Shown piece after piece: positions 7,486-15,303 of a stretch of 34,522 bases of DNA. The notes under the pieces were generated by a model that saw only the letters and a program-made list of their open reading frames with translations, made no database searches and had not been told where the DNA came from. Position 1 is the stretch's first letter. Each line of letters begins with the position of its first letter. A program made the position numbers and the translations under genes. The stretch is from the NCBI RefSeq assembly GCF_000820005.1, contig NZ_CDBL01000056.1, positions 29,096 to 63,617 on the forward strand, given 5' to 3'. The stretch is from Aeromonas piscicola (GTDB lineage: Bacteria; Pseudomonadota; Gammaproteobacteria; Enterobacterales; Aeromonadaceae).

Positions 7486-9191
7486 GACTGCACTCCTTGA
7501 GTCAATGGGGCCTGGCTGTGGTCTTCTGTCCTGGTGACGGGGTCGAGGGGAAAGGGGGGCTCGGCCACCAGGTGGGGCGCCGTCCACTCTCCCAGACCAA
7601 ACAGCCCTTCGTAGATCCAGTAGGTAAACTCCGCCTCGCGCAGGGCATCGCCCCACAGCACGGGACGGGTGCCCTTGTAGCGCTCCTCCAGGAACTGGCG
7701 CAACATGACGCAGGCCTGGCGGCCATCGGCCTTGCCATACTCCTGCATCAGACCGGCGGCCCGGTAGGCACAGAGCTCACCCTGACAGGGGCCCATTCCC
7801 AAACGCGTGCGACGGCGCAGATCCACCAGGTTGTCCACGTCCAGCTCGCGCAGGGCGTACTCGATTTCGCCGGCCGTCACCATCTCGCATTCGCAGATGA
7901 GGGCGTTGGCCTTGGGGTTGTCGCGAAAGAAGGCGATGACCCGCTCGCCGTGGCGATACTGGGCCGAGCCTTCTGCCGGTGCCGACAGACCGGGGGCGGA
8001 GACCTTCTCTGGATCCCGCGAGCCTGGCAGGCTCAGTTCGGCGGTGCGGCATGGCTTGGTGTTGCCTATCTTCTTGGCGATGAGGTCGGTGGCCCACTCG
8101 GCCATCAGCCGATAGGTCATCAGCTTGCCGCCGGTGATGGTGTTGAAGCCCTGCAGGCCGTCACGATCGCTGTGATCGAGCAGCACTATGCCGCGGCTGA
8201 TATTGCGGCCGGACTCGTCGCCATCCACCGCCACCAGGGGGCGAACCCCGGCGTAAGCGCGCAGCAGACGGGTGCGGGCCATGATGGGGGCGAGCTTGAT
8301 CCCCTCGCGCAGCAGCACTTCCACCTCATCCGGATCCACGGTGAGCTGGTCAATCTTGTGATAGTCGATGCGGCTCGAGGTGGTGCCTATGAGGGAGATG
8401 GTATCGCCCGGCACCAGAATGTCCGCATCCGCCGGTTTGCGAGCGCGGTTGAGCACCATCTGGTTGATGCGGTAATCCATGATGAGCAGCGACCCCTTGG
8501 CCGGGAACATGCGGATGCCGAGATCGGCGTACTCGCAGATCTGCTGGCCCCAGATCCCGGCGGCATTGATCACCTCCTGACACTCCACCTCGAACGCTTC
8601 GCCGGTGCGGGTGTTGATGGCCTTGACGCCATGGACTCTGTCCTGGGTGCGGAGCAGCCCCAGCACCTTGCTGTGGGTAAAGATGCGCGCGCCGTGTTCT
8701 TTCGCATCCAGCACGTTGGCGGCGGCGAGGCGGAAGGGATCGACAGTGCCGTCCGGCACTTGAATGGCGCCGATCAGCGCCGGGTTGACGTTAGGCTCGA
8801 GGCGCAGCGCATCGGCCGGATCCAGCTGGCGTGCATCTATGCCCGCCAGGGCGCAGGCGTCCATAAAGGTGTTTTGAAAATTGATGTCATCTTCCGGCAG
8901 GGTGACGAAGAGGCCGCCCGTGTCCTCGACGCAGTGGCTGGCGATCCGCTTGAGGATGCGGTTCTCCTGAATGCACTCGCGGGCGGATTCCGGATCCGTC
9001 ACCGCATAGCGGGCGCCCGAGTGGAGCAGGCCGTGGTTGCGGCCGGTGGTGCCGGCGGCGATGTCATCCCGCTCCAGCAGGATGCAGTCGATGCCGCGCA
9101 GTGCGCAATCGCGCATGATGCCGGCTCCGGTGGCGCCACCCCCTATGATGACGACTTGTGTGGTTATTCTTTTCATTCTTGCCCGTCTCAT
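7482..9191 (-). CDS. glpA: GlpA, large FAD subunit of anaerobic G3P dehydrogenase
   Basis: About 569 residues. The N-terminal FAD fold (VVIIGGGATGAGIMRDCALRG) is followed by TGRNHGLLHSGARYAV, the strongly conserved GlpA/GlpD substrate region. A C-terminal BFD-like [2Fe-2S] domain is marked by CECE near residue 430 and MGPCQGELC near residue 470. Known role: catalytic subunit of GlpABC, anaerobic counterpart of GlpD. Two starts are possible: ATG at 9191 (given) or ATG at 9176 (MKRITTQ, closer in sequence to E. coli); neither has an ideal ribosome site. It is first in glpABC, with candidate CRP, GlpR and FNR sites upstream. Confidence 0.95.
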   Translation of the reverse strand: MRRARMKRITTQVVIIGGGATGAGIMRDCALRGIDCILLERDDIAAGTTGRNHGLLHSGARYAVTDPESARECIQENRILKRIASHCVEDTGGLFVTLPEDDINFQNTFMDACALAGIDARQLDPADALRLEPNVNPALIGAIQVPDGTVDPFRLAAANVLDAKEHGARIFTHSKVLGLLRTQDRVHGVKAINTRTGEAFEVECQEVINAAGIWGQQICEYADLGIRMFPAKGSLLIMDYRINQMVLNRARKPADADILVPGDTISLIGTTSSRIDYHKIDQLTVDPDEVEVLLREGIKLAPIMARTRLLRAYAGVRPLVAVDGDESGRNISRGIVLLDHSDRDGLQGFNTITGGKLMTYRLMAEWATDLIAKKIGNTKPCRTAELSLPGSRDPEKVSAPGLSAPAEGSAQYRHGERVIAFFRDNPKANALICECEMVTAGEIEYALRELDVDNLVDLRRRTRLGMGPCQGELCAYRAAGLMQEYGKADGRQACVMLRQFLEERYKGTRPVLWGDALREAEFTYWIYEGLFGLGEWTAPHLVAEPPFPLDPVTRTEDHSQAPLTQGVQS

Positions 9192-9231
9192 CTCTTCCAG
9201 ATGACGCCAGTGTGGCGCCTCTCTGGCCGAA

Positions 9232-9273
9232 AATGTTTGATATGGGCCAAATTAATGCTCGTAAACGCTCATG
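9232..9273 (-). promoter_or_regulatory. Candidate GlpR operators and FNR-like site upstream of glpA
   Basis: Two adjacent 20-base stretches (9232-9251 and 9254-9273) each match about 13 of 20 positions of the E. coli GlpR operator TATGTTCGATAACGAACATA, as I recall it. Overlapping the first, TTGATATGGGCCAA (9237-9250) matches eight of ten FNR consensus bases. An FNR dimer centred at 9243 would place a start near 9202, just before glpA. This would fit repression without glycerol-3-phosphate and anaerobic activation. Confidence 0.42.
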
Positions 9274-9296
9274 TGAGCGCGAGGTAATGAGCAAAT

Positions 9297-9312
9297 CGTG
9301 ACTCTGGTCACA
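9297..9312. promoter_or_regulatory. Candidate CRP site upstream of glpA
   Basis: The 16 bases CGTGACTCTGGTCACA match the CRP consensus TGTGAn6TCACA at nine of ten positions. It lies about 110 bases upstream of glpA, beyond the GlpR-like operators, suggesting catabolite control as known for enterobacterial glp operons. Its distance from the likely start implies an upstream-activator position. Confidence 0.6.
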
Positions 9313-9325
9313 CTCCTATAACAGA

Positions 9326-9350
9326 AAAGGGGGCCACCAGGGCCCCCTTT
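9326..9350 (-). terminator. Terminator of the ychJ-like gene
   Basis: Stem AAAGGGGGCC / GGCCCCCTTT with a five-base loop. On the minus strand it continues CTTTTCTG, giving the T-run. It lies just past the stop of the ychJ-like gene and before the glpA promoter region. Confidence 0.75.
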
Positions 9351-9368
9351 GCATGGGGTTCGCGGCAC

Positions 9369-9824
9369 TCAGCCACAGCATTTCTTGAACTTCTTGCCGC
9401 TGCCACAGGGGCAGGGGTCGTTGCGCCCCGCCTGCTGCGGTGCCGGATCCTGCTCGCCATCTGTGTAGACCCAGCGTCCCTGATGGCGCACGAAGCGGGA
9501 GCGCTCATGCAGGCAGTGGCGCTCATCTCTCTCCTTGAACCAGGCCTTGAACTCCACCACGCCGGTCTCGTCCGAGGAGCCGCCCTGGGCGGCGAGGATC
9601 TCCAGCCCGTCCCAGCGAGTGTCGGTTTGGGAGAGCTGATCCGCCGTCAATCCCCCCAGGTGATCAGGGTGCCAGCTATGCACCAGATAATCGCCCAGTC
9701 CCAGCACGAAGGCGCTGTAACGGGAGCGCATCAGCTGCTCCGGGGTCTGTGCCTCGGCCCCCTGGTGCAGTGATCCACAGCACAGTTCGAGAGAAAGTGT
9801 TGAACCGCAAGGACATTTGTTCAT
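9369..9824 (-). CDS. ychJ: YchJ-like SEC-C motif protein (UPF0225)
   Basis: A 151-residue cytosolic protein with two cysteine-rich zinc-binding ends: [16 protein letters not shown] at the N-terminus and the classic SEC-C motif [15 protein letters not shown] at the C-terminus. The middle part ([23 protein letters not shown]) is characteristic of the YchJ/UPF0225 family, an NTF2-like fold. The biochemical role is not established; SEC-C motifs are known from SecA, where they bind zinc and contact SecB. The gene is a single unit with its own terminator at 9326-9350, divergent from the chemoreceptor to the right. Confidence 0.85.
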   Translation of the reverse strand: MNKCPCGSTLSLELCCGSLHQGAEAQTPEQLMRSRYSAFVLGLGDYLVHSWHPDHLGGLTADQLSQTDTRWDGLEILAAQGGSSDETGVVEFKAWFKERDERHCLHERSRFVRHQGRWVYTDGEQDPAPQQAGRNDPCPCGSGKKFKKCCG

Positions 9825-9951
9825 GTGTCAGCCCATCAGGGTCGATAGATAAAGGTGCGGGGATTGTAGCGAAAGCGGGTCCCCGCCGACCAGCGCCCTA
9901 TACTGGTTGGGTAGGAACGGAACACCAATAAAAACAGCTGCAAGGATGTTA

Positions 9952-11622
9952 ATGATGACGCTAAAGCAGAAAATTCTGTTGCTGGGAGCCATCCCCGTGC
10001 TCCTGATGGCCCTGGTGGTCAACTTCAGCAACTACATGATTTCCAAGAGCGATTTGGAGGCCGATCTGGTGGCTGCGCGGGAGAATGCGATCAAGGATCG
10101 CAAGGCGTTGCTCAGCAGCTACCTGATGCTCGCCAAGACGGCCGTCGACACGGCCTACAACCAGCCAGACAGTCCGGAAGCGCGCAAGCAGGTCACCGAG
10201 ATCCTGCGGCCATTGCGCTACAGCAGCGACGGCTACTTCTTCGTCTATGACTTCCAGGGCAATACGGTATTGCTGCCGACCCGCCCCGAGATGGAGGGCA
10301 AGAACCGCTGGCAGGACAAAGATGCCAAGGGCAAGCTGCTGATCCAGGAAATCGTCAAGGCGGCGCGCCAAGGGGATGGTTTTTCCGAGTACTGGACCGC
10401 CAAGCCCTCCATCGGACGGGATGCGCCCAAGCTCTCCTTCAACCTGGTGCTCGACAAGTATCAGTGGATCATAGGCACGGGCTTTTACATCGATGACATC
10501 GACAACGAGCTGGCGGCGCTGCGCACCGAGCGTGAGAGCAACATGCACGACTCCCTGCAGAGCAGCGTGCTGCTCATTCTGGTGATCCTGGGGATCACCC
10601 TGGCGGTGACTGTGGTGATCGGCAATCGGGTCACCCGGCCGTTGGCGGATGCGGTGTCGGCCCTCAACGACATAGCCGACGGGGAGGGGGATCTGACCCA
10701 GCGCCTCAAAGTGCAGAGTCATGACGAGATTGGCCAGCTAGCCACCGCCTTCAACCGTTTCGTCGAGCGGATCCAGTCGGTGGTGAGTCAGGTGGGGGAG
10801 ACCAGCAATCACCTCTTCAGTGCGGTTGAGAAGCTGCATCACCTGAGCGAGCACTATGACCATCAGATGCACGGCCACAGCCGGGAGACGGATCAGGTGG
10901 TCACCGCCGTGACCGAGATGAGCTCCACCGCCCAGGAGGTGGCGGCCAGCGCCTCCAACGCGGCCACCGCCACCAGCGACGCGGCGCGCGAGTCCGATGC
11001 CGCCCGTGGCGTGGTGGGCAGCGCCATCAACAGCATCAACCGGTTGGTGGGCGAGGTACACACCGCCTCCGGCGTCATCGAACAGCTGGCGCAGGAGACT
11101 GCCAAGATAGGATCCGTGGTGGAGGTCATTCGCGGCATCGCCGAACAGACCAACCTGCTGGCGCTCAACGCTGCCATCGAGGCGGCCCGGGCCGGCGAGC
11201 AGGGGCGTGGCTTTGCGGTGGTGGCGGACGAGGTGCGCTCCCTGGCGGGCCGTACCCAGCAAAGCACCAAGCAGATCAACGAGATGCTGCAGCGGCTGCA
11301 AAGCGGCGTCAAACAGGCGGTGGACGTGATGCAGGCCAGCGAGGAGCGCAGCCAGGAGACGGTACAGGAGGCGAGCCACATCGCCACCTCCCTCGACAGC
11401 ATGGTGATGGCGGTCAGCACCATCAACGACATGAACATCCAGATAGCGACGGCGGCCGAGGAGCAGCATGCGGTCTCCGAGGAGATCAACAAAAACCTGG
11501 TGGCCATACAGCAGATCGTCAGCGAACTGACCGATGCGGCTGTGGAGTCCAACAGCACCACCCGCGATCTGGCCAGCACGGGCGACAAATTGCGCAAACT
11601 TGTCTCCCAATTCCGCTACTGA
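9952..11622 (+). CDS. Methyl-accepting chemotaxis protein with a single-Cache sensor
   Basis: About 556 residues. A first membrane segment (residues ~7-27, [16 protein letters not shown]) is followed by a periplasmic single-Cache domain of the sCache_2 type, seen in [19 protein letters not shown] and [16 protein letters not shown] second membrane segment ([18 protein letters not shown]) and a HAMP domain ([20 protein letters not shown]) come next. The cytoplasmic tip has the conserved hairpin [34 protein letters not shown] in the usual order. No C-terminal NWETF-like pentapeptide is present (it ends LVSQFRY), so adaptation enzymes are not tethered there. The ligand is unknown; sCache_2 receptors often sense small organic acids. 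AAGGA lies five bases before the ATG at 9952; ATG 9955 is equally possible. Confidence 0.93.
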   Translation: MMTLKQKILLLGAIPVLLMALVVNFSNYMISKSDLEADLVAARENAIKDRKALLSSYLMLAKTAVDTAYNQPDSPEARKQVTEILRPLRYSSDGYFFVYDFQGNTVLLPTRPEMEGKNRWQDKDAKGKLLIQEIVKAARQGDGFSEYWTAKPSIGRDAPKLSFNLVLDKYQWIIGTGFYIDDIDNELAALRTERESNMHDSLQSSVLLILVILGITLAVTVVIGNRVTRPLADAVSALNDIADGEGDLTQRLKVQSHDEIGQLATAFNRFVERIQSVVSQVGETSNHLFSAVEKLHHLSEHYDHQMHGHSRETDQVVTAVTEMSSTAQEVAASASNAATATSDAARESDAARGVVGSAINSINRLVGEVHTASGVIEQLAQETAKIGSVVEVIRGIAEQTNLLALNAAIEAARAGEQGRGFAVVADEVRSLAGRTQQSTKQINEMLQRLQSGVKQAVDVMQASEERSQETVQEASHIATSLDSMVMAVSTINDMNIQIATAAEEQHAVSEEINKNLVAIQQIVSELTDAAVESNSTTRDLASTGDKLRKLVSQFRY

Positions 11623-11629
11623 TCGCATT

Positions 11630-11662
11630 TTTGCCGTCTGGACGTGATTTCCAGACGGCAAA
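11630..11662 (+). terminator. Terminator-like hairpin after the chemoreceptor gene
   Basis: A perfect 13-pair stem, TTTGCCGTCTGGA / TCCAGACGGCAAA, with a seven-base loop, starting eight bases after the stop. The following TTTGGGG is only a short T-run, so termination may be partial. Confidence 0.65.
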
Positions 11663-11691
11663 TTTGGGGATTGGCGGAGAATGTGGGAAAA

Positions 11692-11719
11692 TTGTCACCA
11701 TCCGCTCTTTTCGTTAACC
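11692..11719 (+). promoter_or_regulatory. Candidate sigma-70 promoter of the mlc-like operon
   Basis: TTGTCA (11692-11697) and TTAACC (11714-11719) are spaced by 16 bases. Transcription would begin at about 11726-11728, at the predicted ATG. No Shine-Dalgarno sequence precedes that ATG, so the mRNA could be leaderless. Confidence 0.35.
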
Positions 11720-11727
11720 CATACCCT

Positions 11728-12939
11728 ATGAATGAGATCGTGAAAGGCAGTATCGATTTGATCCGTCAGCTCAACTATGGCCTGGTCTACGCCAGCCTGG
11801 AGGAGCACAAGGAGCTGTCCCGTACCGATCTGTCCCGTTTGACCGGCCTCTCTCCGGCCAGCATAACCAAGATCACCCGTGAACTGCTCGATGGCGGTCT
11901 GGTGGTGACCTGTGGCGAAAGCTCGGTGGGTCGTGGTCGCCGTCAGACCCTGCTGCGCATCAACGAGCGCCGCTTCCAGTTTCTCTCCATGCGCCTCGGG
12001 CGTGGCTATGTGGACATGGCCCTGTTCGATTTGGCCGGTCGCTCTCTCGCCCGTCATCGTCACACTTTCAGCGAAGTGGAACGTGCCGATCTGCTGGCCA
12101 GTCTGGTGCGCGCCATCGAGGGTTTTTTGCCCAAGAAGGCGTTGCGCCTTGCCTGTATCGCCCTCTGTCTGCCGGGGCAGGTGGAGCGCCACTCCGGCAT
12201 GGTCAAGCACTTCCCCTTCTATGATCTGCGCAACTGGCCCCTTGGCCCCACCCTGCAGCAGGCGTTCGAGGTGCCCGTGCTGGTCAGTGGCGACGTGCGC
12301 ACCTGGATCCAGGCCGAGCGCGAATGGGGCGCCGCCAAAAATTGTGCCGATGCTGTGCTGGTGTTCGTGCACAACGATATAGGGGTCGGCATGGTGGTCA
12401 ACGGTCAGCTCATCGAGAGCGAGTCGGCCCTGCTCGGCGATCTCAGCCACCTGCAGCTCGAACCCTACGGCCAGCGCTGCTACTGCGGCGGCTTTGGCTG
12501 CGCCTGCACGCTAGTGACCAACCAGGCGCTCGAAGCCCAGTACCGGGATCTGCGCGAGCGCATGCAGGAGCATGATCTGCCTGAGAGCGTCACCATCCGC
12601 GAGTTGTGCGAGCTGGCGCTGGCGGGCAACAGCCTGTGCCAGGACATTCTCCATCAGGCGGCCGGTCGTCTCTCCCGAGTGCTCTCCAACCTCATCTGCC
12701 TGCTCAATCCGGGCAAGCTGCTGCTGGGGGGGGAGATAACCCGCGCCGATCGGCTGCTGTTCCCCATGCTGCACCAATCCCTTGCCAGCCAGTTGCCGGC
12801 CGAATACCTGGTGCGGCTGCAAATCGAATCCACCCACTTTTACGAAGATCCCACCAAGCCCACCTCGGTGCAGGTGCACAAGGCCCTGCGCGACGGCAGC
12901 CTGCTGCTCGACCTGTTGCGAGGTGACAAGGAGGCATGA
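11728..12939 (+). CDS. Mlc/NagC-like ROK-family transcriptional regulator
   Basis: 403 residues, close to the length of E. coli Mlc (406). The N-terminal winged helix (SRTDLSRLTGLSPASITKITRELL) is very similar to Mlc. The ROK domain follows, with the zinc-binding segment HLQLEPYGQRCYCGGFGCACT, which parallels HTQVDPYGKRCYCGNHGCLET of Mlc; all three motif cysteines and the histidine are present. Known role: Mlc represses PTS sugar genes and is sequestered by dephospho-EIICB-Glc. Whether this copy does the same is inference, because its stop overlaps the start of a citrate-type sensor kinase, suggesting a local role in controlling organic-acid uptake. The ATG at 11728 matches the family start; upstream in-frame GTG or TTG codons would add 12-28 residues. 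Confidence 0.85.
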   Translation: MNEIVKGSIDLIRQLNYGLVYASLEEHKELSRTDLSRLTGLSPASITKITRELLDGGLVVTCGESSVGRGRRQTLLRINERRFQFLSMRLGRGYVDMALFDLAGRSLARHRHTFSEVERADLLASLVRAIEGFLPKKALRLACIALCLPGQVERHSGMVKHFPFYDLRNWPLGPTLQQAFEVPVLVSGDVRTWIQAEREWGAAKNCADAVLVFVHNDIGVGMVVNGQLIESESALLGDLSHLQLEPYGQRCYCGGFGCACTLVTNQALEAQYRDLRERMQEHDLPESVTIRELCELALAGNSLCQDILHQAAGRLSRVLSNLICLLNPGKLLLGGEITRADRLLFPMLHQSLASQLPAEYLVRLQIESTHFYEDPTKPTSVQVHKALRDGSLLLDLLRGDKEA

Positions 12940-14519
12940 GACTCGGGTTGCAAGGACGCTTCCTGCTCATGCTCTGTCTGGTCAGTCTGCTGCAACTGGT
13001 GTTGCTGAGCGGGGCCAGCTACTACTACGTCTCTGAGCAACGCTATCAGGAGGTAGGGGATCAGGCCCTCGACGTGGCGCGGCTGGTGGCCCGTGAACCC
13101 GGTGTCATCGCCGGAGTGAAGCGCGGTGATGCCGCACGGCTCAACCTGCTGGTGGAGCGGATCCGCGCCGAGGTCGGCGCCAGTTACATCGTCATCGGTG
13201 ACAGCGCGGCACGGCGGCTGGTGCACCCCAATGCGGATCGCATCGGCCAGCCCATGGTGGGGGACGATCCTAGGCGTGCCCTGCAAGGAGAAGCCTACAT
13301 CTCCCGGGCCGAAGGATCGCTCGGGGTCTCGGTGCGCGGCAAGGGGCCGATCCGCAACGAGATGGGACAGGTCATAGGCGTGGTGTCGGTCGGTTATCTG
13401 GTGCGCGACATAGATGCGGACCTGCAGGGCTTCCTGCGTTTTGGCCTCGCCATGACCCTGCTCATCGTCTTGCTCAACAGCGGTGCGGCGGCTTGGCTGG
13501 CGCGGCGCTACAAGCGCGCCCTGCTGGGGTTCGAACCCGAGCAGATAGGGCGCCTCTATGCGGAGCTGGATTGCACCCTGCGCACGGTACGCGAGGGGAT
13601 CCTCACCATAGACGAGCAGGGGCGGCTTACCTCCCTCAATCCCAACGGCATCCGGTTGCTGCGTCTCGACGAGCAGGCGGCGAGGGCGGCCATAGGCCAG
13701 CCCGTCACCCGCTTGCTGCCGGAGAGCCGCATGCTCTCCCTCATTCAGGATCCCCGCCCCCAGTATGATGAAGAGATAGTGCTCAACGGCCAGCAGCTCA
13801 TCGTCAACCGGCTGCCGCTGGTGCGGGACGGCAAGCTGATCGGCGCGGTATCGAGCTTTCGGCGCAAGGACGAGCTGGCGGAGCTCAGCGCCCAGCTCTC
13901 CCAGGTGCAGGCCTACAGTGATCTGCTGCGGGTACAGACCCACGAACACAACAACCAGCTCGGCACCATAGCCGGCCTGATCGAACTTGGCGCCACCCGG
14001 GAGGCGCTCGCCTTCATCGGACGGGAGGCTGCCACCGAGCAGACCCTGCTCAGCTTCCTGATGGGGGCCATCGCCAAGCCCAAGGTGGCGGGCCTGCTGC
14101 TTGGCAAGTATCACAGGGCCCACGAGCTGGGGCTGGTACTGGTGGTCGACGCCGACGCTCATCTGCACGACATTCCCCTTCGCGTCAGCGGTTCCCAGCT
14201 GGTGACTGTGCTGGGCAATCTCATCGACAATGCCTTCGAGGCCACCCGTCGTCACGGCGCGCCTTATCAGCCGATCCGGGTCTCGTTGAGCGATCTCGGC
14301 CAGGATCTCATCCTGGAGGTGGAAGACGGGGCGGGTGGCATAGATCCCGCTCTGGCGGACAGGTTGTTCGAGCGCGGCGTCAGCAGCAAGACGGAGCCGG
14401 ATCACGGCATCGGCCTCTCCCTGGTGCGCAAGACCCTGGATGTCCTGCAGGGGACCATCACCATCGAAGCCACGACGCAGGGAAGTTGCGTCGTCTGTTA
14501 CATTCCCAAGGAGGTGTGA
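12936..14519 (+). CDS. CitA/DcuS-family sensor histidine kinase
   Basis: 527 residues. First membrane helix at residues ~8-27; periplasmic PDC sensor at ~30-160, with HPNADRIGQPMVGDD and GSLGVSVRGKGPI, typical of citrate and C4-dicarboxylate sensors; second membrane helix at ~168-188; cytoplasmic PAS at ~205-310. The kinase core has the family H-box RVQTHEHNNQLG (likely phospho-acceptor His336, compare RxQTHEFMNKLH of DcuS/CitA), the N-box LGNLIDNAFEA and a GIGLSL glycine box. Known role: these kinases sense external citrate, tricarballylate or C4-acids and phosphorylate a CitB/DcuR-type regulator. It overlaps the ROK gene by four bases and abuts its response regulator. The tctCBA transporter lies convergently downstream, making a tricarboxylate the likely ligand. 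Confidence 0.92.
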   Translation: MRLGLQGRFLLMLCLVSLLQLVLLSGASYYYVSEQRYQEVGDQALDVARLVAREPGVIAGVKRGDAARLNLLVERIRAEVGASYIVIGDSAARRLVHPNADRIGQPMVGDDPRRALQGEAYISRAEGSLGVSVRGKGPIRNEMGQVIGVVSVGYLVRDIDADLQGFLRFGLAMTLLIVLLNSGAAAWLARRYKRALLGFEPEQIGRLYAELDCTLRTVREGILTIDEQGRLTSLNPNGIRLLRLDEQAARAAIGQPVTRLLPESRMLSLIQDPRPQYDEEIVLNGQQLIVNRLPLVRDGKLIGAVSSFRRKDELAELSAQLSQVQAYSDLLRVQTHEHNNQLGTIAGLIELGATREALAFIGREAATEQTLLSFLMGAIAKPKVAGLLLGKYHRAHELGLVLVVDADAHLHDIPLRVSGSQLVTVLGNLIDNAFEATRRHGAPYQPIRVSLSDLGQDLILEVEDGAGGIDPALADRLFERGVSSKTEPDHGIGLSLVRKTLDVLQGTITIEATTQGSCVVCYIPKEV

Positions 14520-15200
14520 GTGATCAAGATCCTGATCGTCGAAGATGATCCGGCCATCGCCGAGATCCACCGTCGCTTCGTGCAGCGGCTGGCGGGGTTC
14601 GAGGTGCTGGGGGTGGCGCTCACCCTGTTCGATGCCAGAGAGCAGATCGGCATCCTCAAACCCGATCTGGTGTTGCTGGATGTGTGGTTGCCGGATGGTG
14701 AAGGTTTTTCCCTCTTGCGTGAACTGCGCCAGGCCGGAGCCGGCCTGGATGTGATACTGCTCACTGCCGCGCGGGAGGCGAGCGCCCTGCAGGAGGCGAT
14801 GCGGCTCGGGGTGGTGGATTTCATCCTCAAACCCGTGGTGTTCGAGCGGCTGCGCGATACCCTGGGCAACTATGCCGAGAGCCGCGCCGCCCTGGCGGCC
14901 CTTGCAGACATCGATCAGCAGGCGGTGGATGCCCTGCTCGGGACACCGCTGCAGCAGGTGGCGGCCGCTGGCCTGCCCAAAGGGATAGACGCGCTCACCC
15001 TGCAACGGGTGCTGGCGGCATTGACCAGCGTTGGGGCCAGCGCCGAGGAGATAGGCAACCGGGTGGGGGTGAGCCGCACCACGGCGCGCCGCTATCTGGA
15101 GTTTCTGGTGGGTCAGCAGCTGGCGAGCCCTGAGCTGGAATATGGCACTGTCGGACGGCCGGAGCGGCGCTATCAGTCAATACTGAAGCGCCAACACTGA
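14520..15200 (+). CDS. CitB/DcuR-family response regulator
   Basis: 226 residues. The receiver domain has the acidic pair at D9/D10, phospho-acceptor D54 (LVLLDVWLPDG), T82 and K104 in the expected places. The C-terminal output domain contains a helix-turn-helix (GASAEEIGNRVGVSRTTARRYLEFL) followed by EYGTVGRPERRY, diagnostic of the CitB/DpiA/DcuR class. The GTG start at 14520 follows the kinase stop directly and has AAGGAGG upstream. Inference: when phosphorylated it activates the convergent tctCBA operon, in the way TctD or CitB acts elsewhere; inverted repeats at 18352-18380 before tctC could be its target. A bidirectional terminator separates it from tctA. Confidence 0.93.
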   Translation: MIKILIVEDDPAIAEIHRRFVQRLAGFEVLGVALTLFDAREQIGILKPDLVLLDVWLPDGEGFSLLRELRQAGAGLDVILLTAAREASALQEAMRLGVVDFILKPVVFERLRDTLGNYAESRAALAALADIDQQAVDALLGTPLQQVAAAGLPKGIDALTLQRVLAALTSVGASAEEIGNRVGVSRTTARRYLEFLVGQQLASPELEYGTVGRPERRYQSILKRQH

Positions 15201-15257
15201 CGCGCCAACACAGAGCTGCCAGTATCGATATGCCGGCAGCATGGGCATAGCCCCATA

Positions 15258-15284
15258 AAAAGAGCGCCTGTTGGCGCTCTTTCG
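15258..15284. terminator. Bidirectional terminator between the response regulator and tctA
   Basis: Stem AGAGCGCC / GGCGCTCT with a four-base loop, flanked by AAAAA on the left and TTT on the right, so it gives a T-run on both strands. It serves the convergent operons on both sides. Confidence 0.85.
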
Positions 15285-15303
15285 CTTCATGAGACCCATG
15301 AAC

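Noticed and set aside
9850..9885. Sigma-28 flagellar promoter for the chemoreceptor gene
   Set aside because: TAAAG is present, but the partner 11 bases beyond matches only about three of eight bases of GCCGATAA, too weak to claim.
12840..15005. A 721-codon open frame on the minus strand
   Set aside because: It lies antisense across the sensor kinase and response regulator genes, has no family features and is rich in H, Q and G, the usual antisense shadow of GC-rich genes. The plus-strand genes have clear domains and ribosome sites.
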